Assembly: GCA_015061145.1 (NCBI GenBank)
Contig: SUXD01000023.1
Span: 1 to 37,773 of the forward strand
Source of the DNA: Bacteroidales bacterium
GTDB taxonomy: Bacteria > Bacteroidota > Bacteroidia > Bacteroidales > Paludibacteraceae
Direction of reading: 5' to 3'
Length of the DNA stretch: 37,773 nt
Part shown: positions 16,936-25,090 of the stretch, in pieces
Layout: each line of letters begins with the position of its first letter
How positions within the stretch are numbered: position 1 is the first letter of the stretch
Made by a program: the position numbers and the translations under genes
Notes under the pieces: model-generated
The model's input: the letters and a program-made list of their open reading frames with translations, nothing else
The model's database searches: none
What the model was told of the DNA's origin: nothing

Positions 16936-17631
16936 ATGATTGACCGTCTGATAGCATTAGACCAACAGATACTTCTTGCTGTGAATGGGTGGAACAGCCC
17001 TTTTGCCGACGTTTTTATGTGGATAGTTTCGTCCACTGTCGTTTGGATTCCGTTTTTCGGCGTTCTGCTGTGGGCCATACTGAAAAACAAGCAGCGTGAA
17101 GGACTTTTGGCCATCCTGATGATAATCCTTGTCATCTTGGCATGCGACCAGATTGCCTCTTCGGTGTTCAAACCAATATTTGAACGCTTGCGCCCGACAC
17201 ACGACCCCTTTACCGGGCCTTTGGTGCATATTGTAAACGATTATCGCGGCGGAAAATTCGGATTTGTGTCATCGCATGCGGCAAACACTTTCGGATTTGC
17301 GTTGTTCACTTCATTGTTGCTGCGCGACAAGTTCTATACAGCCACAGCTTTCATATTCGCATTGCTTTCGTCCTATTCGCGCATGTACCTCGGCGTACAC
17401 TTTTTAGGCGACATATTGGGAGGAATTGTTGTCGGCGTGGCATGCGCATCGCTTCTTTATGCATTGTACAGATACTTGCAACAGTATGTGTTCCGTTTCC
17501 GTATCACCTTCCTCAATCCTTCGTTCAGCGCCTCAGGATATGCGCGGCAGGATATACAAAAAGTGGTATGGACATTTGGCGTAACACTCGTGTTCATTGC
17601 ACTCATTTCTTTAAGAATAAAAAACATTTAA
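16936..17631 (+). CDS. PAP2-family membrane phosphatase (231 aa)
   Basis: A type 2 phosphatidic acid phosphatase-like membrane enzyme, probably acting on undecaprenyl pyrophosphate, phosphatidylglycerophosphate or a related lipid phosphate at the outer face of the inner membrane. The three catalytic motifs are complete: K79-x6-R86P87 (KPIFERLRP), SSHAAN at 112-117 with H114, and SRMYLGVHFLGD at 148-159 with H155 and D159. Five or six hydrophobic segments surround them. It lies 8 bp after batE, so it is likely cotranscribed with the Bat genes. The exact substrate cannot be read from the sequence. Confidence 0.9.
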   Translation: MIDRLIALDQQILLAVNGWNSPFADVFMWIVSSTVVWIPFFGVLLWAILKNKQREGLLAILMIILVILACDQIASSVFKPIFERLRPTHDPFTGPLVHIVNDYRGGKFGFVSSHAANTFGFALFTSLLLRDKFYTATAFIFALLSSYSRMYLGVHFLGDILGGIVVGVACASLLYALYRYLQQYVFRFRITFLNPSFSASGYARQDIQKVVWTFGVTLVFIALISLRIKNI

Positions 17632-17644
17632 ATACATATAAAAC

Positions 17645-17902
17645 ATGAAATGCATCACTTTCAACGAACTGCGTGAGATAAAAGACAAACTTCCCGACGG
17701 AAGCATGCAGCTCATAGCCGACAAAACCGGATTGCCTGTAGAAACAGTCAGAAACTACTTTGGAGGGCATAATTACATCGACGGCACTTCATGCGGTCAC
17801 AACATACAGCAAGGCGGCATCGGAGGTGGTTTTGTCGAACTTGGCGATACCAAGATTCTGGATATGGCGCTGGAAATTATCCGCAAATCCGAAAAAGAAT
17901 AG
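17645..17902 (+). CDS. Small HTH-like protein of unknown function (85 aa)
   Basis: Residues about 20-42 (MQLIADKTGLPVETVRNYF) read like a helix-turn-helix: helix, tight turn at GLP, then a recognition-type helix. They are followed by an unusual Gly/Cys/His-rich stretch (GGHNYIDGTSCGHNIQQGGIGGG, roughly 40-62) and a C-terminal helix. There is no signal peptide. It starts 13 bp after the PAP2 gene and is the last gene of this plus-strand block. A small DNA-binding protein is the best guess. I do not recognise a named family. Confidence 0.75.
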   Translation: MKCITFNELREIKDKLPDGSMQLIADKTGLPVETVRNYFGGHNYIDGTSCGHNIQQGGIGGGFVELGDTKILDMALEIIRKSEKE

Positions 17903-17905
17903 GCG

Positions 17906-17938
17906 AGTGGCAATATCCAATATCATTCCACTGCCACT
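17906..17938. terminator. Weak hairpin between convergent genes
   Basis: AGTGGCA (17906-17912) pairs with TGCCACT (17932-17938) around a 19-base loop, and on the plus strand is followed by ACCTTTTTC. It overlaps the end of the AddA-like gene. It might end transcription of the Bat block, but the loop is long and the T-run short. Confidence 0.3.
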
Positions 17939-20900
17939 ACCTTTTTCAAACTGCCATAGCAGATATAACCTTTAACGGAATAGCCCATTTTTGCTATCAG
18001 ACGCATATATTCGCTTACTTGGCGCTTGTATTTGTCTAATTCTTTTTCGCCAAACTTATAATCAATCACAATGGCGTTTTTGCCGTCAAGCAGAATTCTG
18101 TCGGGACGACAGATGCCTTTGTCAGCCATGATGATATCTGTTTCGTTCAGCACTTTGTATTTTGGTTCGAACCATTCTGCCACACCGCTGATACTGAAAA
18201 AATCTTCCATCTTCTGACGAATCGACGGCAGTTCGTCCTGCGCGATCAGTCCGCTCAATGTCATGTCTGTCAGTATTTTTTCTGTGTCGCTTTTAGTGTA
18301 AATGCGCTGCAAAATGCTGTGCATCAGATTTCCTGACTCTATCTTGTTTTCTGTTTCACTGAAATAGTCAGTGCTGTGCAGTTTCATCTTCACGCCTGAA
18401 TCTTCTTCGTCGGAAAAGGTGCGCGACAGGTATGCAGTCATTTTTTTCTCTTCCCCTGTGTTTTCTTCCTTGGTTATCTTTTCGTACGAACCAATTTCGA
18501 AATATTCGCAATCGTCATCTGTCGTTCCCGATGAGCTTTGCAGTTTTGAGACTAAAGACTGGTCATGAATTGTGTTTTCAAGCAAAACACTTATATTGTT
18601 GCTGGTTTTTGAATTTTCGGCGCTTGCTTTCGTAAACACAATCATCTCGTTGCGCGCCCGCGTAAAGGCCACATAAATAAGGTTCAGATTGTCGATATAC
18701 TGCTGCATGGTTTCTTCCCAGTAGTCGTTTTCGAATGCCGTTTCATTCAGTTTTGTACCGTATTTTATCGGGAATTTACCCAAATCATCGTATGGCGAAG
18801 CGCTGAGCGAAGTCCACAACACTTTAGTATTTCGGCCCGAAGTCTCCTTTAGTTCCCATTGGCAGAACGGCATCACAACTGCTTTAAAATCAAGTCCCTT
18901 CGATTTGTGTATGGTGATGATGCGCATGGCGTTCTGATTCTCCGAAACCGAAATCTTGGATTTGCTCTCGCCGCTCTCGTTCCACCAGTCAACAAAGCCT
19001 TTCACATCGTTGTTATTGCCATGCACATAATTGTACACTACATCCTGAAAACTTTGCAAATAAACGCATTGCTCCTTGTTTTCGCCCAATTTGAAATGTG
19101 CAATGATCTCTTCTGTCAGTTCAAACAAAGGCTTACGTTTTACCTGCTCAGCAAATTCCTTTACTTCGTCGGACAACTGCGCAACAACAGCCTGCGACTT
19201 AGTTTCACCATTTACCACAAGCGCATGATAATAGGCCAGCATACTGCCTGTCAATTCGTCGTCAGAAGAGAGCAGATAGTTCAGAAAGGAGATGATGAGC
19301 AGTACTGTGTTTGATGACGAAAGAAAAAGCGAATCGTTTGAGATTACATCATAACAATATTTGTCGTTCGGGTTTTTGCTTTTGTAATCCATCAAAAAAT
19401 CGGCGATTGCCTGCCCGTCTTTTGATTTGCGCACAAGAAAAGCGATGTCACGCGGATTGTAATTGTTGTCCTGCAGCTTTTTTATCACATCGGGTATCTT
19501 TTCTAAAGCTTTCTCCTGAAATTCAGTGTTGTTCTTGGCTTTCAGAAATTCCATCCGCACATGCCCCTTGCTGGATTTTTTATCCGTCTTTTCTGGCACT
19601 TTTTGAGCGAGGTTGTCGTATGCCCGACGCATTCTGCCGCCATACTTCGAATTAAAATCATCCTTATTGTATTCCTCTTCCATCTGAATGCACAACAGGT
19701 TTATCGCCGTTTCAAAAAATGCGTTGTTGAATTGAATAATCTGCTTCAGACTGCGATAATTGCTGTCCAGCGGTATTTCATGCACTTGGCTTTCATTGAA
19801 ATTGTCTTTTAAGCCAGCCAACAGACTCCAATCGGAATTTCGGAAACGGTAGATGCTTTGCTTCACATCGCCAACCACCATGTTTTCAGCATTTTGCGAC
19901 AAGCTGTTTTCTATCAGCGGCCTGAAATTGTCCCATTGCGTGCCGCTAGTGTCCTGAAACTCGTCTATCATGAAATGTTTGATCTGCGTGCCTATTTTCT
20001 CGTACACAAAAGGGGTGTCGCTGTCGTTGATGATTTTTTTTAGAAACTCGTTGGCGTCGGAGAGCAGCAAACTGTTCCGCTCTCGCAATATTTCTTTCCG
20101 CGCCTTCGCAATTTTCGACAGCAGTCCCAGTTTACGAATGTCGTTCCGCACCAAACATGCTGTTTGATACGCACTCAGATTTTTATCCGCAAAGTCGCAT
20201 ATATCAATGATGCATGCGTTCAGACCGCCATTGTAGGCTGCGTCTATCTGCGCTATCTTTGTACTGCTCTTGCTTTTCCATTCATCCAGATTGTTCTTGA
20301 GTTTCGACAGTTTCTGCACCGATTCAATATCTTTTGACTGCAGTTTCAGCAATACATTGAACGGACTTCTTGTACTTCCTTTGAAATCGTTGAGCGACAA
20401 GCCGTTGTCTTTGATAATATTCAAGGCGCATGTCGCTTTATTCTGAAATTTTTCTTCTGTTATCGCAATGAATTTATTCAGCGATTGGCGCACCTTCTCC
20501 AAGGTGTCCAGTTTTATTTCCGTATCATTGGCGCTGTCGCCAAATGTGTTTTGCGCAAATTTCACAATCTCCGACGAGAGGTTCCAAGTCTTGTTTTCGT
20601 TCACGTTCTCCTCGGCATATATCTGCAACCACAGCAACAGTTGTTTATCTTCCGACAGATTGGTGAAAAGAGAGTCCACCGCCTCTTGCATCACACGGTC
20701 AGCATCCAGTTCCACCTGATATCCGCCTTGCAGTCCCACATCGCGCACAAACGCCCGTATCACTTGCTGAAAGAATCGGTCGATAGTGCTGACCATGAAA
20801 TGCGAATAATCGTTCAGTATATCTTTAATCACAATCTTCGCTCTTTCTCTCAATACATTTTCAGGTTCTCCAAGCGTTTTGGTTAAATCATCCAGGAAAT

Positions 20901-21114
20901 CGGATTTTTCGTTATTCGCCAGACAATCGAGTTCGCGCAAAATACGCGATTTCATCTCGCCAGTTGCCTTGTTCGTAAAGGTTACCGCCAGAATATGCCT
21001 GTAGTTTTTCGGATCTTTATCCTGGCTCCAATCTTTCAGCAAGAGTTTGATGTAGTTCAAAGCCAAGCAATAAGTCTTGCCGCTGCCAGCCGATGCTTTA
21101 TAAATATTCAACAT
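17923..21114 (-). CDS. AddA-like UvrD-helicase/nuclease (1063 aa)
   Basis: A superfamily 1A helicase fused to a RecB-like nuclease, the presumed motor subunit of the AddAB-type break-resection enzyme. Walker A is ASAGSGKT (7-14). The DEFQD Walker B is in FMIDEFQDTSGTQWDNF. Later helicase motifs include SIYRFRNSDWSLL, the IHKSKGLDFKAVVMP motif and LIYVAFTRARNEM. The C-terminal nuclease has a GNLMHSILQ histidine (about residue 930), RPDRI (about 1001) and IDYKFG (about 1019), so it looks catalytically complete. It starts 7 bp after the SUI1-like gene stop and is probably cotranscribed with it. Its AddB-like partner is encoded at 570-3446 in the same direction but apart. Confidence 0.92.
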   Translation of the reverse strand: MLNIYKASAGSGKTYCLALNYIKLLLKDWSQDKDPKNYRHILAVTFTNKATGEMKSRILRELDCLANNEKSDFLDDLTKTLGEPENVLRERAKIVIKDILNDYSHFMVSTIDRFFQQVIRAFVRDVGLQGGYQVELDADRVMQEAVDSLFTNLSEDKQLLLWLQIYAEENVNENKTWNLSSEIVKFAQNTFGDSANDTEIKLDTLEKVRQSLNKFIAITEEKFQNKATCALNIIKDNGLSLNDFKGSTRSPFNVLLKLQSKDIESVQKLSKLKNNLDEWKSKSSTKIAQIDAAYNGGLNACIIDICDFADKNLSAYQTACLVRNDIRKLGLLSKIAKARKEILRERNSLLLSDANEFLKKIINDSDTPFVYEKIGTQIKHFMIDEFQDTSGTQWDNFRPLIENSLSQNAENMVVGDVKQSIYRFRNSDWSLLAGLKDNFNESQVHEIPLDSNYRSLKQIIQFNNAFFETAINLLCIQMEEEYNKDDFNSKYGGRMRRAYDNLAQKVPEKTDKKSSKGHVRMEFLKAKNNTEFQEKALEKIPDVIKKLQDNNYNPRDIAFLVRKSKDGQAIADFLMDYKSKNPNDKYCYDVISNDSLFLSSSNTVLLIISFLNYLLSSDDELTGSMLAYYHALVVNGETKSQAVVAQLSDEVKEFAEQVKRKPLFELTEEIIAHFKLGENKEQCVYLQSFQDVVYNYVHGNNNDVKGFVDWWNESGESKSKISVSENQNAMRIITIHKSKGLDFKAVVMPFCQWELKETSGRNTKVLWTSLSASPYDDLGKFPIKYGTKLNETAFENDYWEETMQQYIDNLNLIYVAFTRARNEMIVFTKASAENSKTSNNISVLLENTIHDQSLVSKLQSSSGTTDDDCEYFEIGSYEKITKEENTGEEKKMTAYLSRTFSDEEDSGVKMKLHSTDYFSETENKIESGNLMHSILQRIYTKSDTEKILTDMTLSGLIAQDELPSIRQKMEDFFSISGVAEWFEPKYKVLNETDIIMADKGICRPDRILLDGKNAIVIDYKFGEKELDKYKRQVSEYMRLIAKMGYSVKGYICYGSLKKVVAVE

Positions 21115-21121
21115 ACGCTTG

Positions 21122-21463
21122 TCACATGATTGTTTTCACTTTGTATCCTTCTTTAAGCAACATTTCAGCCACTTTAGTTCTGCAATCGCCCTGGATAAGT
21201 ATCTCTCCGTCGCGCACCGAACCGCCTGTGCCGCATTTCTTTTTCAGCATTCTGGCCAATTCTTTCAAATGCTCGTCATCACCCGAAAATCCAGTAATAA
21301 GCGTAGCCACCTTTCCCTTCTGCCGTTTGTCGAGTTCCACCCTGAAAAGTTGACGACCAAAGCGGGGCAGCGCTGCCTGTGCCGCCTCCTGACGTTCCTT
21401 CACTTCGGTTTGTTCTTGCGCCGAAAGGGTGTTGAACAATGCATTTTTCCAATCTTGCTGCAT
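21122..21463 (-). CDS. SUI1/YciH-like translation factor (113 aa)
   Basis: An eIF1/SUI1-domain protein. The C-terminal 75 residues carry the family pattern: VELDKRQKGKVATLITGF, then LARMLKKKCGTGGSVRDGEILIQGD, then RTKVAEMLLKEGYKVKTIM. Bacterial YciH-type proteins bind the ribosome and affect start-site fidelity, but are not essential where tested. The first 40 residues are a charged helical extension. The gene has the best promoter in the window (21492-21522) and precedes the AddA-like gene by 7 bp. Confidence 0.92.
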   Translation of the reverse strand: MQQDWKNALFNTLSAQEQTEVKERQEAAQAALPRFGRQLFRVELDKRQKGKVATLITGFSGDDEHLKELARMLKKKCGTGGSVRDGEILIQGDCRTKVAEMLLKEGYKVKTIM

Positions 21464-21491
21464 ATACTTTCTGTTTGTCAGTTCATAAGTC

Positions 21492-21522
21492 CAAATTTAG
21501 CAAAAAGTAATTAATGAACAAA
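21492..21522 (-). promoter_or_regulatory. Promoter of the SUI1-like/AddA-like operon
   Basis: On the minus strand TTTG (21519-21522), a 19-base spacer and TAAATTTG (21492-21499) match the Bacteroidetes TTTG-N19-TAnnTTTG promoter exactly. It predicts a leader of about 25 bases before the ATG at 21463. Confidence 0.75.
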
Positions 21523-21564
21523 GTTTAAAGACAAAAGTTGAAAGTCAATGAACGTTGTTTACTT

Positions 21565-21619
21565 CCCTTCGGTCAGTGAATGTTATTTCAGATTTGAAGA
21601 TTTGAAAATTTGACAATTT
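21565..21619 (+). repeat. 55-bp imperfect direct repeat, copy A
   Basis: Starts CCCTTCGGTCAGTGAATG and continues through GATTTGAAGATTTGAA. It aligns with 21721-21775 without gaps and with roughly eight to ten mismatches by eye. Its last part overlaps the 49-bp dispersed block. Confidence 0.75.
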
Positions 21620-21671
21620 TCAATTGTCATGTATTATGTATTGATGTATAATGTATGAGTGGAAAGCTAAA
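21601..21671 (+). repeat. Composite dispersed repeat, copy 2
   Basis: 21601-21649 is the exact reverse complement of 9606-9654. The overlapping 21631-21671 matches 5341-5381 at 40 of 41 positions in direct orientation. The unit is therefore built of modules that recur in different combinations. Confidence 0.85.
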
Positions 21672-21720
21672 TGTCTGCGTCAATGTCAGTGTCAGAGTAA
21701 CTCGTAACTCCTATATATAT

Positions 21721-21775
21721 CCCTTCGGTCAATGAACGTTGCTTCTGATTTGAAGATTTGAATATTTGAGAATTT
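21721..21775 (+). repeat. 55-bp imperfect direct repeat, copy B
   Basis: Starts CCCTTCGGTCAATGAACG and runs through GATTTGAAGATTTGAA. It is a diverged copy of 21565-21619, 156 bp downstream of it. Confidence 0.75.
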
Positions 21776-21946
21776 GAAAATTAACTTTCCTTCTATCGAT
21801 GCCCTCAATTCATAATTCAAAATTCATAATTCAAAATTATCTCCCGTCAGCGTCAAAGTCATTGTCCATTGTCAATTATCCATTATCAATTATCAATTGA
21901 AGTATTCTCGCTTCTCGCATCTTGTTTCTGTTTTCTCGTTTCTGAG

Positions 21947-21977
21947 TTTCTAATTAAATAATTCTTTCTTATATTTG
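21947..21977 (+). promoter_or_regulatory. Promoter of the DUF4494-yggS gene group
   Basis: TTTC (21947-21950), a 19-base spacer and TATATTTG (21970-21977) fit the Bacteroidetes promoter with one mismatch in the -33 element. The predicted leader is about 20 bases before the ATG at 22001. Confidence 0.6.
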
Positions 21978-22000
21978 TAGAAATTTAATAATAATTGAAT

Positions 22001-22459
22001 ATGTACAATTGGTTTGAATGTAAAGTTAAATTTGAAAAACTTGATAATGAGGGCGTTCCACAAAAAGTGAACGAACCATATTTAGTTGACGCAATAAGCT
22101 TCACCGAAGCCGAAACACGCATCTGCAAAGAAATGCAGCCATACATACACGGAGGTGAATTTCAGGTGACGAATATCCGCCGTATCAACATTGCAGAAAT
22201 GATATACGACGACGCAGGCGACCGCTGGTACCGCTTCCGCATCGTATCTATGGTAGTGGACGAAGAAAAAGGCGTAGAAAAGAAAGTGGCATCCAATGTA
22301 TTCGTTCAAGCCGACGACATTTTTAATGCCATCAAGAATCTGCAGGCCGAATATAAGTCGGCTTACGACTATACTGTTACTTCCGTAACAGAAACGGCAA
22401 TTATGGACGTTTTCCCGTATGCAGCTGAGATAAAGAAAGAAGAACAACCTACAGCGTAA
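22001..22459 (+). CDS. DUF4494-domain protein (152 aa)
   Basis: A cytoplasmic protein starting MYNWFECKVKFEK, a beginning typical of the DUF4494 family, which is largely restricted to Bacteroidetes and has no known function. The segments EAETRICKEMQPYIHGGEFQVTNI and GDRWYRFRIVSMVVDEEKGVEKKVASNVFVQADD are strongly beta-patterned. I take the ATG at 22001; an in-frame TTG six bases upstream is less likely because the family starts at this methionine. The stop is 6 bp before yggS, so the two are probably cotranscribed. Confidence 0.9.
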   Translation: MYNWFECKVKFEKLDNEGVPQKVNEPYLVDAISFTEAETRICKEMQPYIHGGEFQVTNIRRINIAEMIYDDAGDRWYRFRIVSMVVDEEKGVEKKVASNVFVQADDIFNAIKNLQAEYKSAYDYTVTSVTETAIMDVFPYAAEIKKEEQPTA

Positions 22460-22465
22460 AAGAAT

Positions 22466-23134
22466 ATGGATATACTGGCGCAATATCAACAAGTGAAAAA
22501 CACATTGCCAAGCAATGTGAAACTGGTTGCTGTGTCAAAATTCCATCCCGTCGAAAAAATTCAGGCGGTTTACGAAGGAGGCCAGCGCATCTTTGGCGAA
22601 AGCAGGGCACAAGAGCTGTGCAACAAGACATCACTGCTGCCCAGCGACATAGAATGGCATTTTATCGGACATTTGCAGACAAACAAGATAAAACACGTTA
22701 TTCCGCATGTGTCGCTCATTCACGGCGTCGATACATTTCATCTGCTCGCCGAGATTGACAAAGAATCGGGAAAGGCGAACAAAGTGACACGCTGCCTGCT
22801 GCAAATGCACATCGCACAAGAAGAAACAAAATTCGGACTGTCGGAACAAGAGCTCTACAACCTGCTAGCAAGCGACTCGTTCAGACAAATGAAACATGTG
22901 CAAGTGTGCGGATTGATGGGAATGGCCTCGAACACAGACAACATGGACAAAGTGCGCAACGAATTCAGAGGTCTGAAACAACTGTTCGACAAAACTAAAA
23001 AACAATTTTTTGCCGAAACCCCTTCGTTCTGCGAACTGTCGATGGGCATGTCGCACGACTACACCATAGCCATAGAAGAGGGCAGCACCATGGTAAGAAT
23101 CGGAACTTCAATATTCGGAGAAAGAGAATATTAA
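22466..23134 (+). CDS. YggS/PLPBP-family pyridoxal-phosphate homeostasis protein
   Basis: A 222-residue PLP-binding protein with the fold type III barrel. The PLP lysine is K25 in LVAVSK. Other family motifs are FGESRAQEL, EWHFIGHLQTNKIK, ETKFGL, GLMGMAS and the phosphate-binding LSMGMSHDYTIAIEEGSTMVRIGTSIFG. Members have no known catalytic activity and help keep PLP and amino-acid pools balanced. The length is normal, and the gene lies 6 bp after the DUF4494 gene. Confidence 0.95.
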   Translation: MDILAQYQQVKNTLPSNVKLVAVSKFHPVEKIQAVYEGGQRIFGESRAQELCNKTSLLPSDIEWHFIGHLQTNKIKHVIPHVSLIHGVDTFHLLAEIDKESGKANKVTRCLLQMHIAQEETKFGLSEQELYNLLASDSFRQMKHVQVCGLMGMASNTDNMDKVRNEFRGLKQLFDKTKKQFFAETPSFCELSMGMSHDYTIAIEEGSTMVRIGTSIFGEREY

Positions 23135-23152
23135 TGCTTAACACACTGAATC

Positions 23153-23794
23153 ATGACCAACAAACTGAAATTGATATTACTTATCCTGACCTTCGCGACA
23201 TGCTACACCCATGCCGAGATACAGTTTGCCTATTACGACCAATACGCAAGCCTTTATCCCGACTGCGTGGACGATGAAGATTCCAAAGTCTACACACTTG
23301 ACGAACCTTTCTTGGAAGAGCCTGTATTTCCTGGAGGCGGACGGGTGCAGATGACGAGGTTTGTATGGTTCAGCACCGAAGTGCTCGATGTGAAAGGTCC
23401 CGACGGCGAACAACTGAAAGGAAAGGTGCTCATCAAAACCATCATCGACCGTTGCGGCGTGGCTGGCAACATCGAAGTGATCCAGTCGCTTTCCGACCAG
23501 CAAGACGCTGAAGCTGTGAGGGTTATCGAAAGTTTCCCCATTATGAAACCTGCCTCTTTAGACGGATACCGCGTAAAAGTGGAAATGATAATACCAGTCT
23601 ATTTCACCAAAACCTATGTACCCAAGAAAAAGTATGATTTTGACGACGATGATTGGGGAGATGACTGGGGCGACGATTGGGATGATGGCGAATATTATTC
23701 TGACGACGACGATGATGATGACGATGAAAGCGAAGGAACCGGCGGCGGATTCAACCCCAACTATAATTGGGATGATTGGGACGACGATTGGTAA
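23153..23794 (+). CDS. Secreted TonB C-terminal-like domain protein with Asp/Trp-rich tail (213 aa)
   Basis: Residues 1-21 look like a signal peptide. Residues about 57-152 follow the pattern of the TonB C-terminal domain: PVFPGG, then GKVLIKTIIDRCGVAGNIEVIQSL, then DAEAVRVIESFPIMKPASLDG and VEMIIPVYF. There is no N-terminal membrane anchor plus Pro-rich spanner, so it is not an ordinary energy-transducing TonB. From about residue 161 to the end it has a low-complexity tail containing 24 Asp and 6 Trp in 53 residues, with tandem DDWG units, an eight-Asp run and a terminal Trp. The tail could bind calcium or other cations, or be an interaction segment; that is inference. It lies 18 bp after yggS. 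Confidence 0.75.
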   Translation: MTNKLKLILLILTFATCYTHAEIQFAYYDQYASLYPDCVDDEDSKVYTLDEPFLEEPVFPGGGRVQMTRFVWFSTEVLDVKGPDGEQLKGKVLIKTIIDRCGVAGNIEVIQSLSDQQDAEAVRVIESFPIMKPASLDGYRVKVEMIIPVYFTKTYVPKKKYDFDDDDWGDDWGDDWDDGEYYSDDDDDDDDESEGTGGGFNPNYNWDDWDDDW

Positions 23795-23857
23795 TTGACG
23801 TTCTCTTAATTGTTACAATGTTGTTAATTATAAATTATTGATTACAAATTACTTGAA

Positions 23858-25090
23858 ATGTACAACACTTTCTTTTATATTATCATAGCGTTTTTTATTG
23901 CTGAATTCATAGTTGACTACATCATCGACTATCTGAATGTGAAAAACATAAAACTCACGCTGCCTGACGAACTGAAAGGCATCTACGACGAAAAGAAGTA
24001 TGCTGAGCAACAAGCTTATTTTAAAGCGAACAAACGCGTTTCTAACATCAAGTCTTTCAGCTCTTTCTTCATCGTGCTAGTCATGCTGCTGACTGGCGTT
24101 TTCGGCTTGCTCAATGAATGGCTGAGAACTTTCATCGAAAATCCATATTGGCTTATGCTGACATATTTTGGCATTCTTTTTATTGCCAATGAAATACTTT
24201 CGTTGCCTTTCGATGTGTACAGCACCTTTGTTATTGAAGAAAAATTCGGTTTCAACAAAACCACTCATAAGACATTCGTTTCCGACCTGATTAAAGGATG
24301 GCTCATCAGTGCGCTGATTGGAGGCGGCTTACTTTCACTTTTACTTTATATTTACAATCTTATTCCACAGTATTTCTGTATTTTAGCATTAGCTGTTGTA
24401 GCAGTTTTCAGTATCTTTTTCATGATGTTCTATTCCAACATCATTGTACCGCTGTTCAACAAGCAAACACCATTGGAAGAAGGTGAATTGAGAGACAAAA
24501 TAGAACAATTTGCTCAAAAAGCGGGATTCAAGCTGAACAACATTTATGTGATAGACGGTTCGAAAAGAAGCACCAAAGCTAATGCCTACTTTACCGGACT
24601 TGGCGCAAAAAAACGCATCGTATTGTACGACACGCTCATCAACGACCTGACCGCGGAGGAGATTGTGGCGGTATTGGCGCACGAAGTAGGGCACTACAAA
24701 CACAAACACACGCTCTATTCTCTCATTTTCTCGCTAATAGTGTCGGCATTCGAGTTCTACATCCTGTCGCTGTTTCTTGGCAACGAACAACTGGCTTGCG
24801 CCCTAGGCGGAAGCACAGCATCGTTCCATCTCAGCCTCATCGGATTCGCACTGATTTTCTCACCTATATCAATGATTTTAAGCATTTTGACCAACATATT
24901 CTCAAGACACAACGAATATCAGGCCGATGCTTTTGCCGCAGGTTTCGGATTGGCTGAACCGCTGAAAGAGGGATTGAAGAAATTGCATGTCAAATCGTTG
25001 TCAAACCTTCTTCCGCACAAAGCATATGTCTTTGTTCACTATTCGCATCCAACGCTGTTGCAACGAATAAAAGCACTTGATAATAATTAG
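23858..25090 (+). CDS. M48-family (Ste24/CAAX-protease-like) membrane metallopeptidase (410 aa)
   Basis: An integral-membrane zinc peptidase. The zinc motif HEVGH is at 275-279 (VAVLAHEVGHYKHKHT), with the third ligand E353 in RHNEYQADAFA. Hydrophobic segments lie at about residues 3-22, 65-85, 100-120, 145-170 and 175-195 before the catalytic domain, and more follow it (about 285-310 and 325-345), as in Ste24. The N-terminal domain ELKGIYDEKKYAEQQAYFKAN is typical of the Ste24 N-terminal region. Bacterial members are thought to work in membrane protein quality control. The gap before it is 63 bp. Confidence 0.93.
   Translation: MYNTFFYIIIAFFIAEFIVDYIIDYLNVKNIKLTLPDELKGIYDEKKYAEQQAYFKANKRVSNIKSFSSFFIVLVMLLTGVFGLLNEWLRTFIENPYWLMLTYFGILFIANEILSLPFDVYSTFVIEEKFGFNKTTHKTFVSDLIKGWLISALIGGGLLSLLLYIYNLIPQYFCILALAVVAVFSIFFMMFYSNIIVPLFNKQTPLEEGELRDKIEQFAQKAGFKLNNIYVIDGSKRSTKANAYFTGLGAKKRIVLYDTLINDLTAEEIVAVLAHEVGHYKHKHTLYSLIFSLIVSAFEFYILSLFLGNEQLACALGGSTASFHLSLIGFALIFSPISMILSILTNIFSRHNEYQADAFAAGFGLAEPLKEGLKKLHVKSLSNLLPHKAYVFVHYSHPTLLQRIKALDNN

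Larger units (their letters stand above)
21464..22000. other. Repeat-rich divergent intergenic region
   Basis: This gap of 537 bp between the SUI1-like gene (minus) and the DUF4494 gene (plus) holds a strong promoter at each end and about 400 bp of short repeats between. The repeats include two imperfect copies of a 55-bp unit (21565-21619 and 21721-21775), the 49-bp block that is inverted at 9606-9654, the 41-bp block shared with 5341-5381, an AATTCATAATTCAAA tandem (about 21810-21838) and TCAATTATC words (about 21874-21898). I find no credible coding frame. Confidence 0.75.

Noticed and set aside
21464-22000. Possible CRISPR array or tandem-repeat array
   Set aside because: The repeats are of different lengths and orders, diverged, and lack regular spacers; no cas gene is nearby.
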